This document shows positions 35,758 through 47,430 of a DNA stretch of 64,000 nt, one piece after another; position 1 is the first letter of the stretch, and each line of letters begins with the position of its first letter. The stretch is from Sphaerochaeta sp. (GTDB taxonomy: Bacteria > Spirochaetota > Spirochaetia > Sphaerochaetales > Sphaerochaetaceae), in contig JAEINL010000004.1 of the NCBI GenBank assembly GCA_016342655.1, forward strand, positions 28,250 through 92,249, in the 5' to 3' direction. The notes under the pieces were generated by a model. It had not been told where the DNA came from. It saw only the letters and a program-made list of their open reading frames with translations, and searched no databases. A program made the position numbers and the translations under genes.

Positions 35758-35797
35758 AAAAAACGGATCTTGCCAGATCATTTTGATGCTGGCAAGA
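35758..35797 (-). terminator. Intrinsic terminator or attenuator between tuf and rpsJ
   Basis: A perfect 9-bp stem (TCTTGCCAG 35768-35776 with CTGGCAAGA 35789-35797) around a 12-base loop is followed on the minus strand, after five bases, by six T residues (35763-35758), which touch the rpsJ SD. Partial termination here would give much more tuf than S10-operon mRNA. Confidence 0.8.
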
Positions 35798-35813
35798 CAT
35801 TCGCAAAAAAATG

Positions 35814-37004
35814 TTAATTGACGAGCTCGGTAACCTGACCAGAAGCAACGGTCCTACCACCTTCACGAATTGCGAAGCGGAGTCCCTTGTCCATGGCGAC
35901 TGGGTGAATGAGTTCTACGATGATATCTGTGTGGTCCCCGGGGAGCACCATCTGCTTGCCTTCAGGAAGATTTACCGTACCGGTGATGTCCGTGGTTCGG
36001 AAATAGAACTGGGGGCGATATCCTGCGAAGAATGGAGAGTGACGACCACCCTCTTCCTTGCTCAAGACATAGACAGTACCAAGGAACTTGGCGTGAGGAA
36101 GAATGGACTTGGGCTTTGCCAGAACCTGGCCACGGACAACGTCCTTCTTATCAACACCACGAAGCAGAGCACCAATGTTATCACCAGCCTGACCGTCATC
36201 AAGAAGCTTGTTGAACATTTCAATACCGGTTACAACGGTTTCTCTGTTATCCCTTATTCCAATGATGGTTACAGGATCGTTGATCTTGACTACACCACGC
36301 TCAATACGACCGGTTACAACAGTTCCACGGCCAGAAATTGAGAACACGTCTTCAATTGGCATGAGGAAAGGAAGGTCAACGGCACGAGCTGGAAGTGGGA
36401 TATAACTATCCATTGCATCAAGAAGCTCATCGAGACACTTGGTCATCTCAGGATCATCAGGATTGTTCATTGCATTGTAAGCAGAACCACGGATGATCGG
36501 AGTCGCATCACCATCAAAACCATAGGTGGTCAGGAGGTCACGCATCTCTTCCTCAACAAGGTCAATGAGTTCAGGATCGTCAACCTGGTCAATCTTATTG
36601 ATGAATACAATAATGGTAGGAACACCTACCTGACGAGCGAGCAGCAAGTGCTCTTTTGTCTGTGCCATTGCACCATCAGTTGCAGCAACAACAATGATTG
36701 CTCCGTCCATCTGAGCGGCACCGGTAATCATGTTCTTGATGTAGTCAGCGTGTCCTGGGCAGTCTACGTGTGCGTAGTGCCTATTGGTGGACTGGTACTC
36801 AACGTGCCTGGTGTTGATAGTAATACCACGCGCTTTCTCTTCAGGGGCGTTGTCAATTGAATCATAAGCCATGGCCTTGTCGCCGAACAACTTAGCACAA
36901 TGCATGGTAATTGCAGCAGTAAGGGTAGTCTTACCATGGTCGACGTGGCCGATGGTGCCTACGTTTACGTGTGGCTTCGTCCTCTGAAATTTCTCTTTTG
37001 CCAT
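35814..37004 (-). CDS. tuf: Elongation factor Tu
   Basis: A 396-aa GTPase that brings aminoacyl-tRNA to the ribosome. Start at 37004 ([16 protein letters not shown]) with GGAGG just upstream; thirteen extra codons to 37043 are not conserved. G motifs: [21 protein letters not shown], and GSAYNA. It lies between rpsG and rpsJ without an adjacent fusA. Confidence 0.96.
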   Translation of the reverse strand: MAKEKFQRTKPHVNVGTIGHVDHGKTTLTAAITMHCAKLFGDKAMAYDSIDNAPEEKARGITINTRHVEYQSTNRHYAHVDCPGHADYIKNMITGAAQMDGAIIVVAATDGAMAQTKEHLLLARQVGVPTIIVFINKIDQVDDPELIDLVEEEMRDLLTTYGFDGDATPIIRGSAYNAMNNPDDPEMTKCLDELLDAMDSYIPLPARAVDLPFLMPIEDVFSISGRGTVVTGRIERGVVKINDPVTIIGIRDNRETVVTGIEMFNKLLDDGQAGDNIGALLRGVDKKDVVRGQVLAKPKSILPHAKFLGTVYVLSKEEGGRHSPFFAGYRPQFYFRTTDITGTVNLPEGKQMVLPGDHTDIIVELIHPVAMDKGLRFAIREGGRTVASGQVTELVN

Positions 37005-37119
37005 CATTTCCTCCTTGTGACTTTCTTTTCTTGTCACAATCAAAAAACTAATATGTGCTCATAAAGGCACAAAGCCTTTACCATTTCTGTTGAGACAAAC
37101 TAATATTGGGGGAAACTAA

Positions 37120-37148
37120 TGTATAGAGAGGATTCCAGAGGTCGACAA
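37120..37148 (-). promoter_or_regulatory. Second candidate tuf promoter
   Basis: Minus-strand TTGTCG (37148-37143), a 17-base spacer and TATACA (37125-37120), about 115 bases upstream of the tuf ATG. Confidence 0.5.
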
Positions 37149-37292
37149 GCATGGGAGAATCCCATCCGGCCGACATAGTAAAGTTAAAAAAAACTTCTTA
37201 CTTCCTGAAAACCACCTCATCATTGCTATTCCAATAATCGGTTTGGCTCTTCATAGTACCGCTAGGCATGCCTAAATACGGACACCTTTTGC

Positions 37293-37322
37293 ACTATAAG
37301 CGAAAAGACGTTTTCATGTCAA
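37293..37322 (-). promoter_or_regulatory. Main promoter of the tuf-S10-spc-alpha cluster
   Basis: Minus-strand consensus TTGACA (37322-37317), an 18-base spacer and TATAGT (37298-37293), about 30 bases after the rpsG terminator. The leader to tuf would be about 280 bases. Confidence 0.8.
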
Positions 37323-37352
37323 GCGATAGCGGTAAATTCTATTGAGATAACT

Positions 37353-37387
37353 TAAGACCGGTTGTCTTTTCAGAACAACCGGTCTTA
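37353..37387 (-). terminator. Terminator hairpin after rpsG
   Basis: A 12-13 bp perfect stem (TAAGACCGGTTGT with ACAACCGGTCTTA) and 9-base loop lies 15 bases after the rpsG stop. The T-run after it is weak, but the stem is the strongest in the region. Confidence 0.75.
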
Positions 37388-37401
37388 CGAAGAGGCAGAA
37401 A

Positions 37402-37884
<483 letters not shown>

Positions 37885-37887
37885 TCA

Positions 37888-38262
37888 TCAAGCCTTTGGC
37901 TTTTTGGCACCGTACTTAGAACGGCTTCTCTTGCGATCTACTACCCCTAGGGTATCCTTGGCACCACGGACAATATGGTAACGAACACCAGGAAGGTCCT
38001 TGACCTTTCCACCGCGCAGCAACACAACAGAGTGCTCCTGAAGGTTATGTCCAATACCGGGGATGTAAGCAGTTACCTCAATACCATTGGAAAGGCGCAC
38101 ACGTGCAACCTTACGAAGGGCAGAGTTAGGCTTCTTCGGAGTAACGGTCATGACCCTGGTGCAAACACCGCGTTTCTGGGGACAACCGGCAAGAGCAGGA
38201 GATTTAGTCTTGTTGACAATAGTCTTCCTTCCCTTTCTGATCAGCTGATTAATAGTAGGCAT
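37888..38262 (-). CDS. rpsL: 30S ribosomal protein S12
   Basis: A 124-aa decoding-centre protein. Start at 38262 ([13 protein letters not shown]) with AAGGAG upstream; the longer frame is rejected. The streptomycin-relevant lysines in [11 protein letters not shown] and [13 protein letters not shown] are wild type. Signature [14 protein letters not shown] is intact. Confidence 0.95.
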   Translation of the reverse strand: MPTINQLIRKGRKTIVNKTKSPALAGCPQKRGVCTRVMTVTPKKPNSALRKVARVRLSNGIEVTAYIPGIGHNLQEHSVVLLRGGKVKDLPGVRYHIVRGAKDTLGVVDRKRSRSKYGAKKPKA

Positions 38263-38321
38263 CTTATCGATACACTCCTTATTTTTTTTTGATCCACTAC
38301 CTCTCACTAAAGCAGGGACCT

Positions 38322-38342
38322 GTGCCGCCCAAAGGGCAGCAC
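38322..38342 (-). other. Hairpin in the rpoC-rpsL gap
   Basis: GTGC-GCCC arms (38322-38330 with 38334-38342, one wobble pair) around a 3-base loop. A second stem GCGCC/GGCGC with a tetraloop lies at 38413-38426, just after rpoC. No T-run follows either on the minus strand, so they look like processing or stability elements. Confidence 0.45.
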
Positions 38343-38431
38343 GTCTATGTAAAATCCGCACCCAGCATGGACGCAATGGGGTGTTGTATAACGAAGGACG
38401 TCAAAGCAGACAGCGCCAACAGGCGCCAATC

Positions 38432-41400
38432 CTAATCTTCGTCGTAGCCATCGTCCACTTCCACCGAATCACCCGCGGATTTCATGTTACCCAAATCTTC
38501 CACATCAAAATCATCGTCATCAATCATTTCCTGACGCCTCGCTTGCTTGACCGCATCAACTTTCTGCTGCAGTACAAGAAGCTCTTCATCCTTCAGCTTT
38601 ATATCACGGTACTTCTTCATACCGGTTCCAGCTGGGATCAGATGACCAATTATGACATTCTCTTTCAAACCACGCAACTCATCTTTACTACCAGCTATAG
38701 CTGCATTTGTCAAGACCTTCGTGGTTTCCTGGAAGGAAGCTGCAGAGATGAAAGAGTCAATGCTCAACGATGCCCGTGTAATTCCAAGGAGCAGAGGACG
38801 AGCCACTGCCGGTTCTCCTCCCTCACTGGTGACTCGCTCATTTTCTTCGTAAAAACGATACTTGTCAACCTGTTGCCCATGGATCAGATTGGTGTCTCCC
38901 ACATGGACAACCTCAATCTTACGTAGCATCTGCCTCACAATAACGCCCAGGTGCTTATCATTAATCTGCACCCCCTGCATCCTGTAGACCTCCTGAACCT
39001 CGTCGACCAAAAAGGACTGCAGTTCATTCTCTCCCAGTATGTCCAACACATCGTGCGGGTCTACAGAACCATCACACAAGGGTTCGGCAGCTTCCACAGA
39101 GTCACCATCACGAACCAGAAGGTTCTTGCCCATTGGAACCATGTGCTTGTACTCATGGCCATACGGGTCAGTTACCAGAATGGTGCGCTTGCTCTTGACG
39201 ATGGGTCCGAAGCTGACCAGACCAGAAACCTGTGCCAAGAAGGCACCGTTCTTGGGTCTGCGAGCCTCAAAGAGCTCCCCAACACGGGGAAGACCACCGG
39301 TGATATCCTTAGTCTTTGTTCCTTCCTTGAGCAATTTAGCTAGGATGTGCCCCTTTTCCACCTTCACATTATCAGCAACCTGAAGGTATGAACCTCCGGG
39401 CAAGAGATAGACAGAAAGAATATCACCCTTTCCATGCTCCTCACTGGTAATTTCAATGCGAGGCTGAAGTGACTCCAAGCTGTGCTCAGTAATCCTCTTC
39501 TCGATATTACCGGTTTCTTCATTGACCTCTTCATGCAAGGTAGTCCCCAGCTTGATATCAACAAAGGAGGTAAAGCCCCCCTCTTCAGAAAGAACAGGCT
39601 CGCTAAAGGGATCGAAGGTGACCCAAGGGGTATGTGCTTCCACATACTGCCCAGATTCAATGAGAAGCTCAGATCCTGTCTTGACGACCTGGCTTGTGGA
39701 GTGTCCCACAAGGTACAGGCGTTTGCCAATAACCTTAACCGAACCGTTCTCACGGGAAAGGACAGTCTTGCCTTTCTTTTTGAAGATAGGAGTTCCCTTT
39801 CCTACGATTGAACCGTTCTCAACCAAGAGTTCATCATACTCATCGCGACGTATCTCAGCATTGACACGGAAATATTCGATATGTCCCTTGCGGGTAAATA
39901 CCTTGACCGAGTCAGAAGCACGTACGACACGAGTGCCGGTGATGGAGCCAATGACTACAGGATACGTAAAGACCAGCTTGTTATCTTCAGAACTGGTAGA
40001 GGCTGTTCCGCCGACGTGGAAGGTACGCATCGTCAGCTGGGTTCCAGGCTGTCCGATGGACTGTGCGGCAATGATGCCTACAGCCTCACCGATGACTACA
40101 CTGCGGTTGGTTGCAAGGTTACGTCCGTAGCATTTACGGCAGACACCATGCTTCGCCTCACAGGTCAGCACGGTCCTGAGTAGGACACTTTCCAAACCTG
40201 AGTCCACAATGGACTGGGCAACCTTCTCGTTGATCTCAACGTTTGCTTCAGCAAGAACATCTCGGGTAAACGGATGGAGGATATCCTCAACAGGGCAGCG
40301 TCCGACAATGCGGTCTGCAAGCCCTTCAACAATCTCATCACCATCTTTTATAGCAGTACGCCAGATACCGTTAATGGTATGACAGTCATCCTCATTGACA
40401 ACCACATCCTGGCTGATATCAACCAGACGACGGGTAAGATACCCAGCCTCAGCAGTTTTCAAGGCAGTATCGGAAAGACCCTTACGAGCACCATTGGTCG
40501 AAATGAAGAACTCAATGATAGAGAGCCCTTCCTTAAAGTTCGACTTGATGGGGAACTCGATGACGTCGCCAGAGGGCTTGGCCATAAGACCACGCATACC
40601 ACCGAGCTGACGAATCTGGGTCTTCGATCCACGAGCACCACTATCGGCCATGAGGAAGAGTGGGTTAAAACCACCCTGACTGGTACGAAGCTCACCCATG
40701 AGGGCATCTGTAAGATGGTCATTAGTTTGCGTCCAGACCTCAATAACCCTGTTATAGCGTTCTTCCTGGGTTATATGACCCTGTCGGTACTGATCAAGAA
40801 TCCTCTGCTGCTCGTTGTTAGCCTTAGCGACCATCTCGTCTTTGACAGCAGGGATAATCATATCAGACAGTCCAATAGTAGCACCAAAGATCGTAGCATA
40901 CTTGAAACCGACATCCTTAATGGAGTCCAGCATTTCAACAGCCAGAGAGTTCGCCTTGACTTTCAAGGTATCTCCGATCAGCGCTTTCAGTTCCTTGTCC
41001 CCAAGACACATGTTCTGGTAAGGGACACCCTTGGGAAGGACGGAATTGAAAATTACGCGACCAGGGGTGGTCTCAATCTTCGTGCCGTCCGAGAACCGGA
41101 ATCTGATGCGGGCATTATAGGATAGTGCACCAATATCAATGGCCATTTCAATCTCTCCGAGGGAGTCATAAAACTTCCCCTCGCCCTTAGCCCCTGGCAT
41201 TTCACGTGTCAGGTAGTTTATGCCAAGCACCATATCCTGTGATGGATACACAATTGGCTTACCATTGGCAGGGTCGAGCAAGTTGGTCACAGAGAGCATC
41301 AGCGTCCAACACTCAAGTTGGGCAGCATGGGTCAGAGGTACATGTACAGCCATCTGGTCCCCATCAAAGTCAGCATTGTAGGCGTGACATACGAGGGGAT

Positions 41401-42715
41401 GTAGCTTGATTGCCTTACCATCTACTAGCACAGGGTCAAAAGCTTGGATACCAAGACGGTGAAGCGTAGGTGCACGGTTAAGAAGCACAGGATGCTCCCT
41501 GACAACATCATCGAGGATGGACCAGACTGCATCGGTCTCTTCCTCAACAAGGCTCTTAGCCTTCTTGATGTTGTAGACCACACCATCCTGGACCAGTTTC
41601 TTCATGATGAAGGGCTTGTAGAGTTCCAAGGCCATTTTCGAGGGAAGACCGCACTGGTGCATTCTCAATTCAGGTCCTACAACAATTACCGAACGACCGG
41701 AATAGTCGACACGCTTACCGAGCAAGTTCTGCCTGAAACGGCCCTGCTTACCCTTGAGCATATCAGACAGGCTCTTCAGAGGCCTGTTGGAAGCACCCTT
41801 GACAACACGCTTTCGCTTTGAGTTGTCAAATAGAGCATCAACAGCTTCTTGGAGCATCCTTTTCTCATTACGGACAATGATATCAGGAGCATTGAGCTTG
41901 ACCAAACGGTCGAGACGATTGTTTCTGTTGATACAACGACGATAAAGATCGTTGAGGTCACTTGTAGCAAACCTACCGCCATCAAGCTGGACCATGGGTC
42001 TCAAATCTGGTGGTATGACAGGAATGACTGTGAGAATCATCCACTCTGGCTTGTTGCCACTGTCGCGGAAGTTCTCACAGACTTCAATCCTCTTGAGTAG
42101 GCGCTTGTCAGCCTTGTCAGCCTTCTGACGCATTTGCTCACGAAGTTCGCGAGAGAGCTCCTCAAGGTCAAGGTTTATAAGAAGCTTACGAACAGCTTCC
42201 GCACCCATGCCGGCCTCAAATGAGTCGCCGTATTGCTCTCGGGCTTCCCAGTACTCCTCTTCGCTCAGCAGTTGCTTAGGCTTGAGGCTGGTATCCCCTG
42301 CGTTGATGACCACGTACTTCTCATAGTAGAGGACGCTTTGCAGGGAGTTGCGGGTAATATCCAACAACATGCTCATTCTGGAAGGGACAGAGCGGTAATA
42401 CCAAATATGGGAAACAGGGGCTGCAAGGGTAATGTGACCCATGCGCTCACGACGAACCTTGGTGTTGGTTACCTCAACACCACAGCGGTCGCAGATTACA
42501 CCCTTATAGCGGATAGATTTGAACTTTCCGCAGTAGCACTCCCACTCCTTGGTGGTGCCGAATATCTTCTCACAGAAAAGACCATCCCTCTCGGGGCGAA
42601 GCGTTCGGTAATTTATAGTCTCGGGCTTCTTCACTTCACCATACGACCAATCCTTGATCTGCTCTGGTGAAGCCAGCTTTATCATGATGCTATCGAAATC
42701 CTGAATTTCCTTCAT
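38432..42715 (-). CDS. rpoC: DNA-directed RNA polymerase beta' subunit
   Basis: A 1427-aa catalytic subunit. The N-terminal zinc ribbon has [20 protein letters not shown]; the Mg-binding loop [12 protein letters not shown] is intact; the second zinc site has [13 protein letters not shown]. Length matches spirochaete beta' without a large insertion, and the C-terminus is acidic. It follows rpoB by 15 bases. Confidence 0.97.
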   Translation of the reverse strand: MKEIQDFDSIMIKLASPEQIKDWSYGEVKKPETINYRTLRPERDGLFCEKIFGTTKEWECYCGKFKSIRYKGVICDRCGVEVTNTKVRRERMGHITLAAPVSHIWYYRSVPSRMSMLLDITRNSLQSVLYYEKYVVINAGDTSLKPKQLLSEEEYWEAREQYGDSFEAGMGAEAVRKLLINLDLEELSRELREQMRQKADKADKRLLKRIEVCENFRDSGNKPEWMILTVIPVIPPDLRPMVQLDGGRFATSDLNDLYRRCINRNNRLDRLVKLNAPDIIVRNEKRMLQEAVDALFDNSKRKRVVKGASNRPLKSLSDMLKGKQGRFRQNLLGKRVDYSGRSVIVVGPELRMHQCGLPSKMALELYKPFIMKKLVQDGVVYNIKKAKSLVEEETDAVWSILDDVVREHPVLLNRAPTLHRLGIQAFDPVLVDGKAIKLHPLVCHAYNADFDGDQMAVHVPLTHAAQLECWTLMLSVTNLLDPANGKPIVYPSQDMVLGINYLTREMPGAKGEGKFYDSLGEIEMAIDIGALSYNARIRFRFSDGTKIETTPGRVIFNSVLPKGVPYQNMCLGDKELKALIGDTLKVKANSLAVEMLDSIKDVGFKYATIFGATIGLSDMIIPAVKDEMVAKANNEQQRILDQYRQGHITQEERYNRVIEVWTQTNDHLTDALMGELRTSQGGFNPLFLMADSGARGSKTQIRQLGGMRGLMAKPSGDVIEFPIKSNFKEGLSIIEFFISTNGARKGLSDTALKTAEAGYLTRRLVDISQDVVVNEDDCHTINGIWRTAIKDGDEIVEGLADRIVGRCPVEDILHPFTRDVLAEANVEINEKVAQSIVDSGLESVLLRTVLTCEAKHGVCRKCYGRNLATNRSVVIGEAVGIIAAQSIGQPGTQLTMRTFHVGGTASTSSEDNKLVFTYPVVIGSITGTRVVRASDSVKVFTRKGHIEYFRVNAEIRRDEYDELLVENGSIVGKGTPIFKKKGKTVLSRENGSVKVIGKRLYLVGHSTSQVVKTGSELLIESGQYVEAHTPWVTFDPFSEPVLSEEGGFTSFVDIKLGTTLHEEVNEETGNIEKRITEHSLESLQPRIEITSEEHGKGDILSVYLLPGGSYLQVADNVKVEKGHILAKLLKEGTKTKDITGGLPRVGELFEARRPKNGAFLAQVSGLVSFGPIVKSKRTILVTDPYGHEYKHMVPMGKNLLVRDGDSVEAAEPLCDGSVDPHDVLDILGENELQSFLVDEVQEVYRMQGVQINDKHLGVIVRQMLRKIEVVHVGDTNLIHGQQVDKYRFYEENERVTSEGGEPAVARPLLLGITRASLSIDSFISAASFQETTKVLTNAAIAGSKDELRGLKENVIIGHLIPAGTGMKKYRDIKLKDEELLVLQQKVDAVKQARRQEMIDDDDFDVEDLGNMKSAGDSVEVDDGYDED

Positions 42716-42730
42716 CCGTACTTCTCCTGA

Positions 42731-45700
42731 TTAGTTGAGGGAGCCTTTCGACTGCTTGGCGATTAACTCTTCATCTCTTTCGGTCAAAGGAACCTGCCTG
42801 CCATTGGAGTCATACACAGACATATCCAAAGCCAGGCCACGGATCTCCTGAACCAATACATTAAATGCCTCAGGTATTCCAGCAGTGGTAGCAGGTTCTC
42901 CCTTGACGATACTTTCATAAATCTTCACACGACCGTTCATATCATCACTCTTGATGGTAAGCAGTTCCTGCAAGGTGTTAGCAGCGCCGTACGCCTCTAG
43001 GGCCCACACTTCCATCTCACCAAGTCTCTGACCACCAAACTGAGCCTTACCGCCAAGAGGCTGCTGGGTTACCAGCGAGTAAGGACCGGTGGAACGGGCA
43101 TGCATCTTGTCATCTACAAGGTGATGCAGCTTGAGGTAGTAGATATATCCACAGAATACAGGGTTCACAAAAGGAACACCGGTATGGCCATTGTACAGCA
43201 CAGTCTTGGAGTTCTCAGGAAGTCCTGCATCACGCATCGCCTGCTCAATCTGAGCCATTGAAGCACTCTGGAACACAGGAGTGGAATACCACTTGTCAAG
43301 CTTGACAGCGGCCCAACCGAGCTGGGTCTCCATCAACTGGCCGATGTTCATTCGAGAAGGAACACCCAACGGGTTGAGACAGACATCCAAGGGGGTACCA
43401 TCTTCCATGTATGGCATATCCTCTTCAGGAAGTATCCGGCTGACAACACCCTTGTTACCATGACGTCCTGCCATCTTATCGCCTTGTCTCAGCTTGCGCT
43501 TGGTTGCAAGCAGGACCTTGACCGTCTCTTCGACACCAGGGGGAAGTTCATCATTATTGCTTCGCTTGAGCCTCTGGATATCGATGACTGTCCCTTCAGT
43601 TCCATGTGGCACTTTCAGGGAGGTATCTCTCACTTCCTTGGCTTTCTCACCAAAGATGGAGTTGAGCAACTTGAATTCAGGGGTCGTATCACTCTCACTC
43701 TTTGGGGTTACCTTACCAACTAGGATAGAACCCGGCTTGACCATGGTCCCGATGCGGACAATACCATCCTCATCAAGCTGTTCAAGCATCTTCTCGCTTG
43801 TGTTTGGAATATCCCTAGTGAGTTTCTCAGGACCGAGTTTGGTCTCCCGGATATCGGTAGAGAACTCTTTTATATGCACTGAAGTGAAAATATCATCTTT
43901 GACGACACGTTCACTAATAAGGACAGCATCCTCATAGTTATACCCATTCCAAGGCACGAATCCGACAAGAATGTTTCTCCCTAGGGCAAGATCCCCATCT
44001 TGAGTAGCGGGGCCGTCAGCGAGAACTTCACCATTTTCCACATGCTGACCAACACTGACAATTGGCTTCTGGTTGAAGCAGGTGTCCTGGTTGGTTCTCT
44101 GGAACTTCTGGATGGCGTATTCTTTTACTGTACCCTCAATTTCAGCATCGTCCTCTTGGATGACAACCTTGTCAGAACTTACATACGTGACAGTTCCACC
44201 CTTGGATGCCTTCACGAGCACACCACTATCATAGGCGGTTTTCCGCTCCATTCCAGTTCCTACACGAGGAGCTTCAGGGAATTCCAAAGGAACTGCCTGC
44301 CTCTGCATGTTTGAACCCATCAGGGCACGGTTAGCATCATCATGCTCAAGAAATGGGATGAGAGATGCTGCAACACTAATGACCTGCTTGGGAGATACGT
44401 CCATATAACGGATTTCTGTAGGAGGCTTGGTAGAGTAGTCTCCACTGCGCCTAACAGGAATTTCCTTGTCCAGGAACTTACCCTCTTCATCCAATTTGGC
44501 AGAAGCCGGTGCGATGAAAAACTTCTCCTCATCATTGGCATCAAGGAATCTATACTGCTTGGACACAACACCATCAACCACCCTGCGATAAGGGGATTCA
44601 AGGAAACCATGCTGGTTAACCCTGGTGTAGTTTGCCAAAGAGACAATCAGCCCGATGTTCGGACCTTCAGGAGTCTCAATGGGACAGATACGACCATAAT
44701 GGGTATAGTGGACGTCGCGAACCTCAAAGCCAGCACGATCTCGTGAGAGCCCTCCAGGGCCGAGTGCGTTGAGCCTTCTCTTATGAGTAAGCTCTGCAAG
44801 CGGGTTGACCTGGTCCATAAACTGTGAGAGCTGACTACTGCCAAAGAATTCCTTCACTGCGGCCACAATTGGCTTGATTGAGATTAGGTCCTGAGGTTTG
44901 ACGCTTCCGGTCTCAAGGTTCATGCGCTCCTTGGCTATGCGTTCCATTCGTGCAAAGGCACTCTTGAGCGCATTCTGCAGGAGCTCCCCTACAGAACGGA
45001 CACGTCGGTTACCAAGATGGTCGATATCATCGACATTCTGCTCACGAATAAATACCTTGATAAGGAAGCCCATCGTGTTGACAATATCTGCGGTGGTCAG
45101 AACAGTCAGTTCGGTGGAGGCGTTTTCCTCCTCCTCTTCTGAACCTGAACCAAACTTCTTGTTAAACTTATAGCGACCGACTGAGCCGAGGTCATACCTG
45201 CGACTGGAAAAGAACATATCAGGAAGATCCTTCTCAGCCCGCTCGATGGCAATCATCTCTCCGGGCATGAGAACGCTGAAGATAGGACTTAGCACATCTT
45301 CCTTGGTCGGTTCGTCATATCCCTCACGAGTATACTTTGCATCCTCGATCTCAAAACAGTTGAGGATCATATCACTATGCAAGGATTCCTTGTCACGCAT
45401 ATTGATCAGATGAAGGCTAGTCACCTTAAGGGCAAGCAACTCATCAATCTCATGGGCGTGCAACTTATCACCGGCACGAAGAACTTTCTTGTTCTTCTTG
45501 TCTACAACAGCATAGATATCCTTGTATAGGTAGCGGTTCTCAAGGCTGGATTTCAAGTCGCTGTCATCAGCAATATCAATCATCTCACCCTTGTAGAACT
45601 GTTCTATGATCTTTTCACGGGTATCAAACCCAATCGCACGCAAAAAGAGCGTCCCTAGAATACGCTTCTTGCGATCGATTTTTGTAAAGATCAGGTGCTT

Positions 45701-46249
45701 CTTATCATCGATTTCAAATTCAAGCCAAGATCCACGGTAGGGAATAATTCTCGAAGAGTACACATCCTTATCATTGGAAAAGATCACTCCAGGTGAACGG
45801 TGTATCTGACTGACAACAACCCGTTCAGCTCCATTGATGATAAAGGTACCGCGATCTGTCATCATGGGGATGTCCCCAAAGAAGATCTCCTTCTCCCTCA
45901 TCTCACCAGTAGAGAACTCAAGACTGATCGTGACTTTGATAGGCACACTATAGGAGCGGCCCTTTTTTTTGCACTCGGTTTGCGTGAACTTGATGTTATC
46001 ATAATCAATAGTATACCCCTTATACGCAAGACGCATCTCACCATTAGGGCTATCTATCGGGAATGTAGCTTGGAAGACCTCTTCAAGACCTGACGCAGAT
46101 TCAGGGGGCAAACCCTGCTTGAAGCGTTCAAGCTGTAGAAATCTCTCATAGGAATCAAGTTGAATCCCGATAAGGTTGGGCAGTTCACAGACTTCTTGGA
46201 AATCAGAACCGATGTACGTGCGTGTTATGGATTTGCCTTTGGCAACCAT
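42731..46249 (-). CDS. rpoB: DNA-directed RNA polymerase beta subunit
   Basis: A 1172-aa subunit. I choose the ATG at 46249 ([14 protein letters not shown]), 7 bases after GGAGG; another ATG directly before it and a longer frame to 46318 are less likely. The rifampicin pocket segment reads [20 protein letters not shown], with Asn494 (codon 44770-44768) where E. coli has Ser531. The C-terminal region [20 protein letters not shown] is intact. Confidence 0.96.
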   Translation of the reverse strand: MVAKGKSITRTYIGSDFQEVCELPNLIGIQLDSYERFLQLERFKQGLPPESASGLEEVFQATFPIDSPNGEMRLAYKGYTIDYDNIKFTQTECKKKGRSYSVPIKVTISLEFSTGEMREKEIFFGDIPMMTDRGTFIINGAERVVVSQIHRSPGVIFSNDKDVYSSRIIPYRGSWLEFEIDDKKHLIFTKIDRKKRILGTLFLRAIGFDTREKIIEQFYKGEMIDIADDSDLKSSLENRYLYKDIYAVVDKKNKKVLRAGDKLHAHEIDELLALKVTSLHLINMRDKESLHSDMILNCFEIEDAKYTREGYDEPTKEDVLSPIFSVLMPGEMIAIERAEKDLPDMFFSSRRYDLGSVGRYKFNKKFGSGSEEEEENASTELTVLTTADIVNTMGFLIKVFIREQNVDDIDHLGNRRVRSVGELLQNALKSAFARMERIAKERMNLETGSVKPQDLISIKPIVAAVKEFFGSSQLSQFMDQVNPLAELTHKRRLNALGPGGLSRDRAGFEVRDVHYTHYGRICPIETPEGPNIGLIVSLANYTRVNQHGFLESPYRRVVDGVVSKQYRFLDANDEEKFFIAPASAKLDEEGKFLDKEIPVRRSGDYSTKPPTEIRYMDVSPKQVISVAASLIPFLEHDDANRALMGSNMQRQAVPLEFPEAPRVGTGMERKTAYDSGVLVKASKGGTVTYVSSDKVVIQEDDAEIEGTVKEYAIQKFQRTNQDTCFNQKPIVSVGQHVENGEVLADGPATQDGDLALGRNILVGFVPWNGYNYEDAVLISERVVKDDIFTSVHIKEFSTDIRETKLGPEKLTRDIPNTSEKMLEQLDEDGIVRIGTMVKPGSILVGKVTPKSESDTTPEFKLLNSIFGEKAKEVRDTSLKVPHGTEGTVIDIQRLKRSNNDELPPGVEETVKVLLATKRKLRQGDKMAGRHGNKGVVSRILPEEDMPYMEDGTPLDVCLNPLGVPSRMNIGQLMETQLGWAAVKLDKWYSTPVFQSASMAQIEQAMRDAGLPENSKTVLYNGHTGVPFVNPVFCGYIYYLKLHHLVDDKMHARSTGPYSLVTQQPLGGKAQFGGQRLGEMEVWALEAYGAANTLQELLTIKSDDMNGRVKIYESIVKGEPATTAGIPEAFNVLVQEIRGLALDMSVYDSNGRQVPLTERDEELIAKQSKGSLN

Positions 46250-46323
46250 CATGTACCCTCCAGAGTCAATTGAGAAACAGACAGAATCCCCCCTTGGACA
46301 GAGGGAAACGAAAGACACAACAG

Positions 46324-46415
46324 GCCACCGGTGTCTATCCGGTGGCTCAATTAATCGGGTTTACACCCGCTTACAAAAAACAGGAGCAGGGCCCTGACCC
46401 CAGAGGGACAGGCCC
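46324..46415 (-). terminator. Hairpins between rplL and rpoB (attenuator)
   Basis: Two stems fill the gap: GGGCC-TG-CCC with its complement (46389-46415, one bulge and one mismatch) and a perfect 8-bp GCCACCGG/CCGGTGGC (46324-46331 with 46339-46346). A T-rich stretch follows the second. Partial termination here is a known way to make more L7/L12 than RNA polymerase. Confidence 0.6.
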
Positions 46416-46427
46416 CTACACGTAAGG

Positions 46428-46808
46428 TTAGTCAACCGGCTTGATCTCAACGGTGCAACTAGCAGCAATAAGCCTTTCCTTGACTGCTTCGGCATCAGCC
46501 TTGCTAACACTTTCCTTGATGACGGCATTTCCAGCCTCAACCAATTCCTTGGCTTCTTTGAGGCCAAGACCGATAAGGGCGCGGACTTCCTTAATAGCTG
46601 CAATCTTCTTAGTAGGATCACAAGCCACGAGGATAACGTTAAATTCGGTGGGCTCTTCTACAGCTTCAGCTGCGGGACCAGCGGCTGGGCCTGAGGCGGC
46701 AGCTGCTGCAACAACACCAAACTTCTCTTCCATCATCTTGATCAAGTCAGAGACTTCCATGACGGACATGTTAGCGATAGATTCCAAAATTTCTTCTTTA
46801 GTAGCCAT
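46428..46808 (-). CDS. rplL: 50S ribosomal protein L7/L12
   Basis: A 126-aa stalk protein that recruits translation factors. N-terminal dimerisation helices are followed by an Ala/Pro/Gly hinge ([13 protein letters not shown]) and a C-terminal domain with [20 protein letters not shown]. Confidence 0.96.
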   Translation of the reverse strand: MATKEEILESIANMSVMEVSDLIKMMEEKFGVVAAAAASGPAAGPAAEAVEEPTEFNVILVACDPTKKIAAIKEVRALIGLGLKEAKELVEAGNAVIKESVSKADAEAVKERLIAASCTVEIKPVD

Positions 46809-46878
46809 ATTACCTTCTCCTTAAAATTGTATATACTGCACAGTCATAGCAGGTTACGAGTGAAGACTAGGACTGTGT

Positions 46879-47418
46879 TTAGTTCTCTTCGACAACTGGG
46901 GCAGCTTCTTCAACTGCTGCTCCACCTTGATTCTCTACATATGCAAGCATAGTTGCTGCAAGTTTCTGCACAGGAGCCTTCATGGTGCCCATCAACATTG
47001 AGATCAGCTCAAGCCTGCTTGGCAGCTTGCTGAAAGCCTCAATCTCATCAGCGTTCATGAAAGAACCATCAAGCAAAGCTCCCTTAATAACAAGGGGGGA
47101 TCCATCCTTGGCAGCCTGGAACAGATCTTTAGCAACAACGTTAGCCTCGTCACCACGAACCAATGCAATGGCAGTGGGGCCGACAAGCTGATCATCAGAG
47201 GACCTGTCAAGTTGCGTAAGGGCAATCTTGGCAAAACGGTTCTTGACAACACGATAAGCAGCATCCTTCTTCAGGAGGTTTCTGCGAAGCGTGGTAATCT
47301 GTTCTACAGTCATACCGCGGTAATCGGTGAAGATATACCCAGTATACTGGGCAAACTCATCTTTCAGAGCTTTTACGGCTTCTTCCTTGGCGGGTGTAAT
47401 ACGAGTTTTATAATCCAT
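46879..47418 (-). CDS. rplJ: 50S ribosomal protein L10
   Basis: A 179-aa stalk-base protein that binds 23S rRNA and carries L7/L12 dimers on its C-terminal helix. Conserved early segment FTDYRGMTVEQITTLRRNL and VVKNRFAKIAL. It starts 12 bases after rplA, so no separate L10 leader fits in between. Confidence 0.93.
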   Translation of the reverse strand: MDYKTRITPAKEEAVKALKDEFAQYTGYIFTDYRGMTVEQITTLRRNLLKKDAAYRVVKNRFAKIALTQLDRSSDDQLVGPTAIALVRGDEANVVAKDLFQAAKDGSPLVIKGALLDGSFMNADEIEAFSKLPSRLELISMLMGTMKAPVQKLAATMLAYVENQGGAAVEEAAPVVEEN

Positions 47419-47430
47419 AATCTACTTCTC

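Larger units (their letters stand above)
37005..37401. other. Non-coding rpsG-tuf interval with terminator, two promoters and palindromes
   Basis: No gene lies in this 397-bp interval. It contains the rpsG terminator (37353-37387), a strong promoter (37293-37322), a 12-bp palindrome TAGGCATGCCTA (37263-37274), a hairpin ATGGGA-gaa-TCCCAT (37150-37164), a second promoter (37120-37148), and then about 110 bp of A+T-rich leader. Confidence 0.6.

Noticed and set aside
40274..41125. A 283-codon plus-strand frame inside rpoC
   Set aside because: Antisense to a highly conserved part of beta'; no promoter or SD and no protein-like domain pattern.
47419..47430. An L10 leader element upstream of rplJ
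   Set aside because: Only 12 bases separate rplA and rplJ, leaving no space for the structured leader.
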